From an uncultured Clostridia bacterium (lineage in GTDB: Bacteria > Bacillota > Clostridia > UMGS1810), in NCBI GenBank assembly GCA_934500705.1, contig CAKSTI010000001.1, positions 62,001-126,000 on the forward strand: 64,000 nucleotides of DNA, written 5' to 3'. Position numbers and translations under genes: made by a program. Positions 17,140 to 24,753 of this stretch are shown piece after piece. The notes below the pieces were generated by a model. The model made no database searches, was not told the origin of the DNA, and saw only the letters and a program-made list of their open reading frames with translations. Numbering within the stretch: position 1 is the stretch's first letter; each line of letters begins with the position of its first letter.

Positions 17140-17427
17140 TCAGCAAGCAGCAAAGTAATTTTTGAGAGCTTCATTCAAGGCACTGCCGCTTGACGAGTTG
17201 CAGTGTTTTATGTACGCACCGGACTTTTTAGCCTGCTGTGACGCTGTCATAACCATTTTATGCGCAACGGTACCGGTGAAAACAACTATCATATCGGGAC
17301 TGCCTATCTTGTTTTTAAAGTCTGCCGGGCACTGCGTAAAAACTTTGCATTTACAGCCGTATTTTTTGCATATTTCCTTATATTTGCAGTGCATACGGTC
17401 GTGACCGCCTACAATTACAACACTCAT
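17140..17427 (-). CDS. DUF2325-family small protein
   Basis: A 95-residue protein starting SVVIVGGHDRMHCKYKEIC, the start of DUF2325 proteins, with several Cys and His residues (CKYKEICKKYGCKCKVFTQC) and FTGTVAHKM in the middle. The fold looks Rossmann-like; the function is unknown. It is the last gene of the metal operon, 18 bases after the DtxR-like gene, with GGAGG before its ATG. The Cys/His content and position suggest a metal- or redox-linked role (inference). Confidence 0.8.
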   Translation of the reverse strand: MSVVIVGGHDRMHCKYKEICKKYGCKCKVFTQCPADFKNKIGSPDMIVVFTGTVAHKMVMTASQQAKKSGAYIKHCNSSSGSALNEALKNYFAAC

Positions 17428-17445
17428 AATGACCTCCGTAATAAA

Positions 17446-17823
17446 TTAATTTTTTCCGTGTTCATTTAATATGTATTCTGTCATATTGTCTGCGTTCGCA
17501 TCTGAGAGCGAACACAGACAGCATATGGCATCTGCTCTTGCGTTTTCGTCGTTGCTGCCGAGCTTTTCCTTAAAGAATTGGTGCAATGTAAGGTATTTTA
17601 TATACAAATCACCGGCAAAATGCACACCGGATTTGGTAAGCTCGATACTGCCGTCGTCTGCACGGACGATAAGATTTTCGCTAACCAAATTCGGCAGCAT
17701 AAGCGAAACACTGGCTTTCTTTACTCCGAGAGCTTTGGAAATGTCAATGCTCCGCACAGTTGCGCCTTTATTGCCCAATTCATAAATTATAAACATATAC
17801 TTCTTTTTAGTCGAGGATAGCAT
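17446..17823 (-). CDS. DtxR/MntR-like metal-dependent repressor
   Basis: A 125-residue protein. The N-terminal winged helix (KYMFIIYELGNKGATVRSID, then ISKALGVKKASVSLMLPNL) matches the DtxR/MntR DNA-binding domain. The C-terminal dimerisation/metal part (LTLHQFFKEKLG, then the Cys pair of ICCLCSL) is in the usual place. It is short, with no SH3-like third domain, as in MntR. It starts inside the end of the P-type ATPase gene (17-base overlap) with GGGAG upstream. It is the natural candidate to bind the palindromes at the feo promoter; this is inference. Confidence 0.8.
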   Translation of the reverse strand: MLSSTKKKYMFIIYELGNKGATVRSIDISKALGVKKASVSLMLPNLVSENLIVRADDGSIELTKSGVHFAGDLYIKYLTLHQFFKEKLGSNDENARADAICCLCSLSDANADNMTEYILNEHGKN

Positions 17824-19903
17824 TTTCTTTCTCCCTGTCCAGTAACGTTCTCATACTGCTGGCACACAAACACATAGTTGATAAATTGTGAGCCACTGCA
17901 CTCGTAATCGGAGAAATAAAACCGCACATTCCCGAAAACAGCAGTGCGCTGTTAAAAAATGCAATAAACCTATAATTTGAATGTATGCGCTTAAACAGGC
18001 TTTCGCTGATTTGGCGCAATACAACGAGTCTGAACAAATCAGACGACAAAAGCGTCACATCGGCAACTTCTCTCGCAATGTCCGAGGCATCTTTCATTGC
18101 AACAGAAACATCTGCCGCAGCAAGCGCAGGCGTATCGTTAATTCCGTCGCCGACCATAATCACTTTATGATTTTCGGACTTTATGCTGTTTAAAATTCGC
18201 AGCTTGTCCTCCGGCAGTACCTTTGCATAAAACTTTTCTATGCCGAGTTTTTTGCAAACGTTTGCGGCAGTGCTCTCACCGTCGCCGGTAATCATAAGCA
18301 CGTTTTCAATTCCTTCGTCTTTTAAAAGCTCAATCGCTTTGCCGGCGTCTTTACGTATCGGATCCTCAATGCAGAGAATGCCGCACAGTGAGCCGCCTAT
18401 TGCAAGATAAATCATCGAATATTTTTTGCTCAAATCCTCGATAATCTCCCTTTGACCCTCTTTGAGGGGTATCTGTTCATCATCAAATACAAAGTGCGCA
18501 CTTCCGATAACTGCCTTTTTGCCGTTTAAATCCGACGCAATGCCGTGTGCAACAATATACTTGACTTCGGCGTGCTCCTCCTGATGTTCAAGACCTTTTT
18601 CCTGAGCGGCGCACACTATTGACTTTGCGACGCTGTGCGGAAAATGTTCTTCAAGGCAGGCGGCAATACGTAAAATCTCGTTTTCGTCATAACCGTCAAA
18701 CGCAACCACCTTGGAAAGACTTGGGCACGACACGGTAAGAGTACCGGTTTTATCAAATACTATTGTGTCTGCAAAGGCATAATTTTCAAGAAATCTGCCG
18801 CCTTTTACCATTATATTGTAGTTTGTAGCCTCACGCATTGCGGAGATTATACATATTGAAGTCGAAAGTTTGATTGCGCACGAATAATCCACCATAAGCG
18901 CCGAAAGCGCCTTGGAAACATTACCGGTCAAAGCATACGCTGCGGCACTTGCAAGAAAACTGAACGGAACAAGTCCGTCGGCAAACGCCTCTGCCCTTGT
19001 CTGAACTCCCGACTTTAATGTATCCGAGTTTTCAATCAATTCGATGATTTTTTGTATTCTGCTGTCATCGGGCATCTTGGTTGTTTCGATATCTATGGCG
19101 CCTTCCTCTACAACGGTTCCGGCATAAACGCTCATACCGTCGGATTTAAGAAGTGTTTCACTCTCGCCGGTCATAGATGCTTCGTTTACACCTGCTGTTC
19201 CGCCGACAACCTTTCCATCAACAGGTATCATAGAACCCTGACGGACACGCAGTACATCGCCTATGGCGACATCGGCGAGCGGAATACTCTGCTCACAGCC
19301 ATCCTTAACTATCCATACTTTGTCGATATTCAGTGCAAGGCTGTCTGAGAGAGCGTTTTTTGCCTTTCTGCGGGTGTAACCTTCCAACAGAGATGAGATG
19401 TTAAGCAGCGTCATAACCGACGATGCCGTCGAATATGAACCGTTCAGCACCGAAACGGATATTGAAACCGCATCGAGAACATCAACGTTGAGTTTGCCGT
19501 TTAAAATGCTTGAAAGACCCTTTTTGACAAAAGGCAGTGCACGGATAACGGTGAGCGGAATTCTTATAAACTGCGGTACAAAGAACTTTGTAATAATCCT
19601 GTCTTTGATAATTGCGGTAAAGTCATTTTTAAATTCACGGTCAACAATCTGCGACGCCGTAAGCGGAAGGCTTTCGAGCGAAAGCGGATTTACCGACGAA
19701 ATGGCTTTTAATATGTCCTCTTTGATGTTTCCGGAATACATAACCAGTATTCCGCCGTTTACATATGATGCGTTGGCAGAGATAACGCCGGGAATATCTG
19801 CAAGCATTGTTTCGAGCGATAATTCCTGTTTTTCCGAAAACACACCGCCGCCGCAGCGCAAGCGCAGGCGGCCGGGTGTATCGTAAGCAATTCTGTATTT
19901 CAC
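17807..19903 (-). CDS. P1B-type metal-transporting ATPase with SCA in place of CPC
   Basis: A 698-residue heavy-metal P-type ATPase. Residues 1-~75 form an HMA-like domain without the CxxC pair. TGES is at 245-248, the phosphorylated Asp is Asp384 in DKTGTLT, and the hinge is GDGINDTPAL. The membrane metal-site motif, usually CPC, reads SCA at 341-343 (DYSCAIKLST), as I recall from CtpC-like manganese/iron-linked pumps, so copper specificity is unlikely. The start is GTG 19903 after GAAGG. It is coded within the feo operon between DUF6110 and the repressor, suggesting export of iron or a related divalent metal; the ion is not proven. Confidence 0.85.
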   Translation of the reverse strand: MKYRIAYDTPGRLRLRCGGGVFSEKQELSLETMLADIPGVISANASYVNGGILVMYSGNIKEDILKAISSVNPLSLESLPLTASQIVDREFKNDFTAIIKDRIITKFFVPQFIRIPLTVIRALPFVKKGLSSILNGKLNVDVLDAVSISVSVLNGSYSTASSVMTLLNISSLLEGYTRRKAKNALSDSLALNIDKVWIVKDGCEQSIPLADVAIGDVLRVRQGSMIPVDGKVVGGTAGVNEASMTGESETLLKSDGMSVYAGTVVEEGAIDIETTKMPDDSRIQKIIELIENSDTLKSGVQTRAEAFADGLVPFSFLASAAAYALTGNVSKALSALMVDYSCAIKLSTSICIISAMREATNYNIMVKGGRFLENYAFADTIVFDKTGTLTVSCPSLSKVVAFDGYDENEILRIAACLEEHFPHSVAKSIVCAAQEKGLEHQEEHAEVKYIVAHGIASDLNGKKAVIGSAHFVFDDEQIPLKEGQREIIEDLSKKYSMIYLAIGGSLCGILCIEDPIRKDAGKAIELLKDEGIENVLMITGDGESTAANVCKKLGIEKFYAKVLPEDKLRILNSIKSENHKVIMVGDGINDTPALAAADVSVAMKDASDIAREVADVTLLSSDLFRLVVLRQISESLFKRIHSNYRFIAFFNSALLFSGMCGFISPITSAVAHNLSTMCLCASSMRTLLDREKENAILD

Positions 19904-19918
19904 GTCAAATACCTTCTT

Positions 19919-20152
19919 TTATTCGCCGTCTGCCTGACATTTTGCATCATAGCAGATGTCCTCTGCCTCTTCTTTCATATTCTTAAAGCTTTCCTGTGCG
20001 TCTTTTTGAAGCTTCATACATTTTGCCAATCCGGAAACACAGGCTTTTCTTGTTTTATCGCTTTTAAGAGCCTTTACGCCGTATGTTGCGGCAACAACAC
20101 CGCCAATGAAACAAATCAGTTTTTCATTTTTTATGCAATCCGTAATTTTCAT
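19919..20152 (-). CDS. DUF6110-like small membrane protein
   Basis: A 77-residue protein. One glycine-rich hydrophobic segment (LICFIGGVVAATYGV) is followed by a Lys/Cys-rich helix (KTRKACVSGLAKCMKLQKDA). I recognise it as DUF6110, small proteins commonly found next to metal P-type ATPases. It starts 6 bases after the 40-residue gene, whose end carries its ribosome site AAGGAG, and ends 15 bases before the ATPase start. Its role may be as an ATPase accessory or chaperone (inference). Confidence 0.75.
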   Translation of the reverse strand: MKITDCIKNEKLICFIGGVVAATYGVKALKSDKTRKACVSGLAKCMKLQKDAQESFKNMKEEAEDICYDAKCQADGE

Positions 20153-20158
20153 AATACT

Positions 20159-20281
20159 TTATCTCCTTTTCATATAGTTAATAAGCATTCTTTTTATTAA
20201 TATTAACACAGCGCACAATATCACGCAGGCAACAACAGCGGGAACGCAATAAATAAATGACTCAAATCCGTCTTTAATCAT
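20159..20281 (-). CDS. 40-residue single-span membrane protein in the feo operon
   Basis: A short gene reading MIKDGFESFIYCVPAVVACV then a Cys- and Ile-rich hydrophobic stretch and a basic tail (KRMLINYMKRR). It has one membrane helix with three Cys. Its ATG overlaps the stop of the Cys-rich FeoB partner (ATGA), and its last codons hold the AAGGAG site for the DUF6110 gene, so it is translationally linked on both sides. I recognise no family. Similar size and position to the Cys-rich partner suggest a metal-transport accessory. Confidence 0.65.
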   Translation of the reverse strand: MIKDGFESFIYCVPAVVACVILCAVLILIKRMLINYMKRR

Positions 20282-20454
20282 TTTTTGCCGCCTCCGTGGC
20301 ATTTGCCGTGCAGTGCGCAGCTTGCGCAATTACAGCCGCAGGAGGATTTCCCTGCTTTGCGGTCTTTTCTCAGCCGACAAATTATGAGTACCACTGCTGT
20401 CAGCAGTATAATCGAAATAACTATCGTTCCCAAGTTATTAAAAAACCAATCCAT
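20278..20454 (-). CDS. FeoB-associated Cys-rich membrane protein
   Basis: A 58-residue protein reading MDWFFNNLGTIVISIILLTA and ending in a Cys cluster (SSCGCNCASCALHGKCHGGG). One membrane helix and a C-terminal Cys/Gly/His tail define the FeoB-associated Cys-rich protein family (FeoC-like position). It starts 36 bases after feoB, with GGGAGGA before the ATG. It probably helps FeoB in ferrous iron handling at the inner face of the membrane; the mechanism is unknown. Confidence 0.88.
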   Translation of the reverse strand: MDWFFNNLGTIVISIILLTAVVLIICRLRKDRKAGKSSCGCNCASCALHGKCHGGGKK

Positions 20455-20490
20455 AGTGAAAATCCTCCCTCTGACTGAATTTATTAAATA

Positions 20491-22992
20491 CTACTTTACT
20501 TTAACAGTTGCCGTTAAAGTGTTTGCCTCTTTGTACGGTTTGAAGAGCATATATACTATGCCTGCAATCAGTACAACTGCTGCCGCAAGTCCGAATACAT
20601 TGAGGTTGCCTGTGAACGCCTCGCCAATCTGGTTGATTATAAGTGCAATTACATATGCAAAGCCGCACTGATAACCTATTGCAAACCAAGTCCATTTTGC
20701 GTTGTTCATCTCTCTCTTTATAGCGCCGATTGCGGCAAAGCAAGGTGCGCACAAGAGGTTGAATACGAGGAACGAATATGCCGTAACACCTGTGAAAGCG
20801 CTTGCAAGATTCGCATATACCGTACCGCTGCCGCCGTAGAGAATACCCATTGTTCCGACGATGTTTTCCTTTGCAACAAGACCGGTAATTGATGCAACGG
20901 CTGCCTGCCAGTTGCCCCAACCGAGAGGCTTGAATATCCAAGCGATAGCTCCGCCGATTTTAGCAAGAATACTCATATCAAGCTGTTCGTCGCTGAGCAT
21001 TGTAAATGAGCCGTCCACAAAACCGAAATACGTTGTGAACCAAACTAAAATGGTTGAAAGCAAAATTATTGTACCGGCTTTCTTTATAAATGACCAGCCA
21101 CGCTCCCACATACTGCGAAGTACATTCAAAAGTGTAGGCATATGGTATGCCGGAAGTTCCATAACGAACGGAGCGGGGTCGCCGGCAAACATAGATGTCT
21201 TTTTAAGCATTATACCGGAAATTACTATTGCCGCCATACCTACAAAGTATGCAGATGTTGCAACCCAAGCCGAACCGCCGAATATTGCGCCGGCAATCAT
21301 TGCGATAAACGGTACCTTTGCACCGCAGGGGATAAACGTAGTTGTCATAATTGTCATTTTGCGGTCACGGTCGTTTTCGATAGTTCTCGATGCCATAACA
21401 CCGGGAACGCCGCAGCCTGTACCTATAAGCATAGGAATGAAGGATTTACCGGAAAGACCGAATTTTCTGAACACTCTGTCGAGAACGAATGCAATTCTTG
21501 ACATATAACCGCACGCTTCAAGGAATGCAAGGAGCAAGAACAGAACGAGCATCTGCGGAACGAAACCGAGCACTGCACCGACACCGGCTACGATACCGTC
21601 AAGGATAAGTCCGGAAAGCCACTCAGCGCAGTTTGCCTTTTCAAGTGCGTTGCCAACCAAAACCGGAACGCCGGGAACCCAAATTCCGTAATCTGCCGGG
21701 TCAGGCTCTGTGCAGTCATACTTGTCGTAAACTTTCTGTGCTGCGAGCAAATCTTTGTAGCTTGAAGTTACTTCCTCGTCAGCCATTGTTTCTTCATCGA
21801 CAACAGTGTATGTTGCTTTGTCAATGTCTTTAACACTGTCTACAAATTCCGAAAGGGATTTTTTAGCGTTTGCGGCATCAAAGCTGTCCGACTCGGTGTC
21901 AAGTGCTTCCTCAACATCTGCTGTGTCAATGCCGTTATCTGCCGCATACTCAATGTATCCGTTTACAACCTGTGCGGCATCGCCGTACTCGCCTGCAACT
22001 TCCTCATATGCAGATGTGCCGATACCGAACAGATGCCAGCCATCGCCGAACAGTCCGTCGTTTGCCCAGTCGGTTGCCATAGAACCTACGCCGACCATTG
22101 CAATATAATAAACAAGGAACATTACAAGTGCAAATATCGGAAGTCCGAGCCAACGGTTTGTAACAACACGGTCGATTTTATCTGAATTTGACAGTTTGCC
22201 GGCATTTTTCTTTTTATAGCAACCTTTGATTATCTGTGCTATGTAGACGTAACGCTCGTTGGTTATAATGCTTTCTGCGTCGTCATCAAGCTCGTCTTCG
22301 GCAGCTTTAATATCGGCTTCGATGTGTTTCATAACATCGGGGTTAATGTTTAGCTTTTCAATAATCTTTGAGTCACGTTCAAAAATCTTGATTGCGTACC
22401 ATCTCTGCTCGCTTTCGGGCATATCGTGGAGGACAGCCTCCTCGATGTGTGCAATGGCGTGCTCAACAGCACCGCTGAATGTGTGCATCGGAATGGTCTT
22501 GCCGCTTTGTGCAGCTCTGATAGCCTCCTCAGCAGCTGCCATAACTCCGTCGCCTTTGAGTGCTGAAATCTCAATAATCTTACAGCCGAGTTCTCTTGAA
22601 AGCTCCGCAACATTGATTTTGTCGCCGTTCTTTCTGACAACGTCCATCATATTGATGGCAATAACAACAGGTATTCCAAGCTCTGTAAGCTGTGTTGTAA
22701 GGTAAAGGTTTCTTTCAAGGTTGGTACCGTCGATAATGTTTAAAATAGCGTCCGGTCTTTCTCCTATAAGATAATTTCTTGCAACAACTTCTTCCAGTGT
22801 ATACGGTGAAAGCGAATATATACCGGGAAGGTCGGTGATAATCACGCCGTCGTGCTTTTTAAGTTTACCTTCTTTCTTTTCTACTGTAACACCCGGCCAG
22901 TTGCCGACAAATTGGTTAGACCCCGTAAGAGCATTGAACAACGTAGTCTTACCGCAGTTTGGATTACCTGCAAGGGCAATTCTCAAATTCAT
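20491..22992 (-). CDS. feoB: Ferrous iron transport protein FeoB
   Basis: A 833-residue ferrous iron transporter. The N-terminal GTPase shows G1 GNPNCGKTT (9-17), G3 DLPG (54-57), G4 NMMD (114-117) and G5 SALKG (143-147). Membrane gates follow, including FIPMLIGTGCGVPGVMASRT with the conserved Cys, and FIPCGAKVPF. Residues ~328-435, between the first membrane helix and the next, are an acidic loop of about 100 residues. ATG 22992 follows AAGGAGA; an earlier in-frame start at 23025 overlaps feoA2. The gene follows two feoA genes. Confidence 0.95.
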   Translation of the reverse strand: MNLRIALAGNPNCGKTTLFNALTGSNQFVGNWPGVTVEKKEGKLKKHDGVIITDLPGIYSLSPYTLEEVVARNYLIGERPDAILNIIDGTNLERNLYLTTQLTELGIPVVIAINMMDVVRKNGDKINVAELSRELGCKIIEISALKGDGVMAAAEEAIRAAQSGKTIPMHTFSGAVEHAIAHIEEAVLHDMPESEQRWYAIKIFERDSKIIEKLNINPDVMKHIEADIKAAEDELDDDAESIITNERYVYIAQIIKGCYKKKNAGKLSNSDKIDRVVTNRWLGLPIFALVMFLVYYIAMVGVGSMATDWANDGLFGDGWHLFGIGTSAYEEVAGEYGDAAQVVNGYIEYAADNGIDTADVEEALDTESDSFDAANAKKSLSEFVDSVKDIDKATYTVVDEETMADEEVTSSYKDLLAAQKVYDKYDCTEPDPADYGIWVPGVPVLVGNALEKANCAEWLSGLILDGIVAGVGAVLGFVPQMLVLFLLLAFLEACGYMSRIAFVLDRVFRKFGLSGKSFIPMLIGTGCGVPGVMASRTIENDRDRKMTIMTTTFIPCGAKVPFIAMIAGAIFGGSAWVATSAYFVGMAAIVISGIMLKKTSMFAGDPAPFVMELPAYHMPTLLNVLRSMWERGWSFIKKAGTIILLSTILVWFTTYFGFVDGSFTMLSDEQLDMSILAKIGGAIAWIFKPLGWGNWQAAVASITGLVAKENIVGTMGILYGGSGTVYANLASAFTGVTAYSFLVFNLLCAPCFAAIGAIKREMNNAKWTWFAIGYQCGFAYVIALIINQIGEAFTGNLNVFGLAAAVVLIAGIVYMLFKPYKEANTLTATVKVK

Positions 22993-23011
22993 AACCGTTC
23001 TCTCCTTTTTA

Positions 23012-23233
23012 TTAGTTAATTTCAATCATTTCCGCATCGGCTTTTCTGAGCGAAAGCTCATAGCCTCTTACAGTAACTTCAATCGGGTCCCCAAGAGGAG
23101 CTACTTTTCTGATGAACACCGACACACCTTTGGTTATGCCCATATCCATCAATCTGCGTTTGACAGCACCCTCACCGTGCAGTTTAACAACGGTTACGGT
23201 GTCGCCTATTTTTGCCTGCTTTAAAGTTTTCAT
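23012..23233 (-). CDS. feoA: FeoA-domain protein (second copy)
   Basis: A 73-residue, SH3-like FeoA protein: MKTLKQAKIGDTVTVVKLHG, then RRLMDMGITKGVSVFIRKVAPLGDP, the conserved MG-x-x-x-G-x-x-V and PLGDP elements. It assists FeoB. It starts 21 bases after the first feoA and has AGGAGGATACATA before the ATG. It is closer to the family consensus than the first copy. Confidence 0.9.
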   Translation of the reverse strand: MKTLKQAKIGDTVTVVKLHGEGAVKRRLMDMGITKGVSVFIRKVAPLGDPIEVTVRGYELSLRKADAEMIEIN

Positions 23234-23254
23234 TATGTATCCTCCTTTAAAATT

Positions 23255-23467
23255 TTAAACCATAATTTTTTGAGCCATTTCTTTGCTTATAGCAACCCTT
23301 GCCTCCTTAACGTTGACAATGACGTTGCCGCCGAGCGTACTTACAACCTGTACGTTTCCGCCTACTACAAATCCTAAGTTTTCAAGATGTTTCTTTACTT
23401 CCGGCTTTCCGCCGATTTTTTTGATTATGTTGTTTTCACCAACAACTGCCAAGCTGAGCGGCATCAT
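23255..23467 (-). CDS. FeoA-domain protein (first copy)
   Basis: A 70-residue FeoA-fold protein (MMPLSLAVVGENNIIKKIGG, then LENLGFVVGGNVQVVSTLGG). The central LG-x-x-x-G-x-x-V and GG elements are kept, but the family PxGDP loop is replaced by TLGGN. It has two consecutive ATGs (23467, 23464) after GGGGAGGG. It is the first gene of the metal operon, behind the palindrome-rich promoter. Tandem feoA genes before feoB are common in Clostridia. Confidence 0.88.
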   Translation of the reverse strand: MMPLSLAVVGENNIIKKIGGKPEVKKHLENLGFVVGGNVQVVSTLGGNVIVNVKEARVAISKEMAQKIMV

Positions 23468-23490
23468 AATAACCCTCCCCGTTCCTGTGG

Positions 23491-23508
23491 TAACTTATGT
23501 GCAAGTTA
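23491..23508. promoter_or_regulatory. Palindrome TAACTT-N6-AAGTTA in the feo leader
   Basis: Perfect 6-base arms (23491-23496 and 23503-23508) lie 24 bases, centre to centre, from the next palindrome. It lies between the promoter and the feoA start. It is the weakest member of the three-element array. Confidence 0.45.
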
Positions 23509-23515
23509 TCTTTGA

Positions 23516-23531
23516 GTTAGCGTTTCCTAAC
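23516..23531. promoter_or_regulatory. Palindrome GTTAG-N6-CTAAC in the feo leader
   Basis: Perfect 5-base arms at 23516-23520 and 23527-23531. The same arms and spacing occur at 17118-17133. It lies just downstream of the -10 region of the feo promoter. Confidence 0.55.
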
Positions 23532-23539
23532 TTTCGTAG

Positions 23540-23570
23540 TTAGTTTAGCACAACTAATTGCTTTTGTCAA
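23540..23570 (-). promoter_or_regulatory. feo operon promoter with overlapping operator
   Basis: On the minus strand: -35 TTGACA (23565-23570), 17-base spacer, -10 TAAACT (23542-23547). The palindrome TTAGTT-N6-AACTAA (23540-23557) covers the -10 box and most of the spacer, as expected for a repressor operator. It resembles the TTAGGTTAG half sites of DtxR-family boxes. Confidence 0.65.
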
Positions 23571-23593
23571 TAGTATTTTCAAAAAAATGTAAA

Positions 23594-23623
23594 AAAATCA
23601 GCCCTTATGTTATCGGGCTGATT
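23594..23623 (-). terminator. Intrinsic terminator after the GH43 gene
   Basis: Arms AAATCAGCCC and GGGCTGATTT with a 10-base loop. On the minus strand the stem is followed by a T-rich tract, closing the LTA-synthase-to-GH43 operon. The 10-bp stem is perfect. Confidence 0.85.
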
Positions 23624-23627
23624 TCAA

Positions 23628-24731
23628 TTACTCAAAGTCTTCTGTTTTCCAACTGTCATACCAGCGTATTGTGGGTTTGCCGCCGTTAAATTCAATGGGC
23701 AGCCACACATAATCGGCAAGAGCCATTGTTCTTACTGCCGGGGTATTGAGAGCACGTATCTTTTGGTATTCCTCCGTGCTCATTGCCTGCTCACCCACGC
23801 CGTAGGCATCACGCAGACATTCTCTGTAATAGTTACCTTCGATTTTTTCGGGTAAATTTGTAAGCCACCTGTCGGCAAGCGCTATGTAAAGGTCTTTTTT
23901 GTGAGGGTGCTTAAAAACAGAGCAAATCTGACTTCTGAAAGACATATGCTCCGTATCGTTTTCGTGAACCGTGCCGATGAGTTCCCACGGGCCGAAGTAA
24001 TCTTTTGCCGTTGCGTACTCCGTGGGGTTTGGTATATAGCCGGTTGTTCTGCTGACAAACAGATAGTCGATACCGTTCCTCTGCATAAATGCAGGTGCCT
24101 CAAATCCAAGCTCGGTTTTACCTCTGGCAAGTATCTCACGGTATGTGCCGTTAACATCGGTATAGTCGTCTGTAAGTTCGGCGCATACAATGCTTGTGTG
24201 CTGATTTTCGTAGTCTTTATAATCGTGAACCTTGTCAAAAAATATGTATGCTTTTTGGGTTTTGTCATCGCAGAAAATGTCAAAATCTCCGGAGCTCATA
24301 TTTAATATATTGCGGTTGGCAATCACCTTGAACGTATCCGTTATCTTATCCGCAACGGCGATAACCATATGCTGGTCTTCCATTTTTCCACGGTGCATAA
24401 TTTTGAGCCACATAACAAATTTTTTTGTGCCTTTGTTATACACGATGTGCGGTCTGTCCATATATTGCGTAAAGTGTAGCCAGTTATCGTAATCGTCGGT
24501 AACGGGCGGACAGATTATGCCCCTGTCGTCCCAGTTATACAGGTCGGTTGACGAATACAGCTTTACACCCCAGTGCCATACTTCGCTGCCGGCAAGTGTT
24601 TTTTCCTTGTTCTCGCCATACCAGTAATATACTCCGTCAACATAGAGAATTGAACCGCCGTGAGCCTGTATTCTTTTGCCTTCGCTGTCAAGCCAGACTT
24701 TGCCCGGATTAAAGCTGTCATACTTTTTCAT
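23628..24731 (-). CDS. Glycoside hydrolase family 43-like protein
   Basis: A 367-residue protein. The start (WLDSEGKRIQAHGGSILYVD, then GVYYWYGENKEKT) matches GH43-type five-bladed propellers related to exo-beta-1,3-galactanases, with internal blade repeats such as SSTDLYNWDDRG and HIVYNKGTKKFVMWL. There is no signal peptide, so it acts in the cytosol or on imported oligosaccharides. Catalytic residues were not assigned with confidence. It is the last gene of an operon with pyrophosphatase and an LTA-synthase-like enzyme, which is not an obvious sugar locus. GGAGG lies before its ATG. Confidence 0.7.
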   Translation of the reverse strand: MKKYDSFNPGKVWLDSEGKRIQAHGGSILYVDGVYYWYGENKEKTLAGSEVWHWGVKLYSSTDLYNWDDRGIICPPVTDDYDNWLHFTQYMDRPHIVYNKGTKKFVMWLKIMHRGKMEDQHMVIAVADKITDTFKVIANRNILNMSSGDFDIFCDDKTQKAYIFFDKVHDYKDYENQHTSIVCAELTDDYTDVNGTYREILARGKTELGFEAPAFMQRNGIDYLFVSRTTGYIPNPTEYATAKDYFGPWELIGTVHENDTEHMSFRSQICSVFKHPHKKDLYIALADRWLTNLPEKIEGNYYRECLRDAYGVGEQAMSTEEYQKIRALNTPAVRTMALADYVWLPIEFNGGKPTIRWYDSWKTEDFE

Positions 24732-24753
24732 AGATGATGTCCTCCCGATAAAA

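Noticed and set aside
23012..23467. Two feoA genes as a split or frameshifted single gene
   Set aside because: Each has its own ribosome site, start, stop and complete SH3-like domain. Tandem feoA genes are common.
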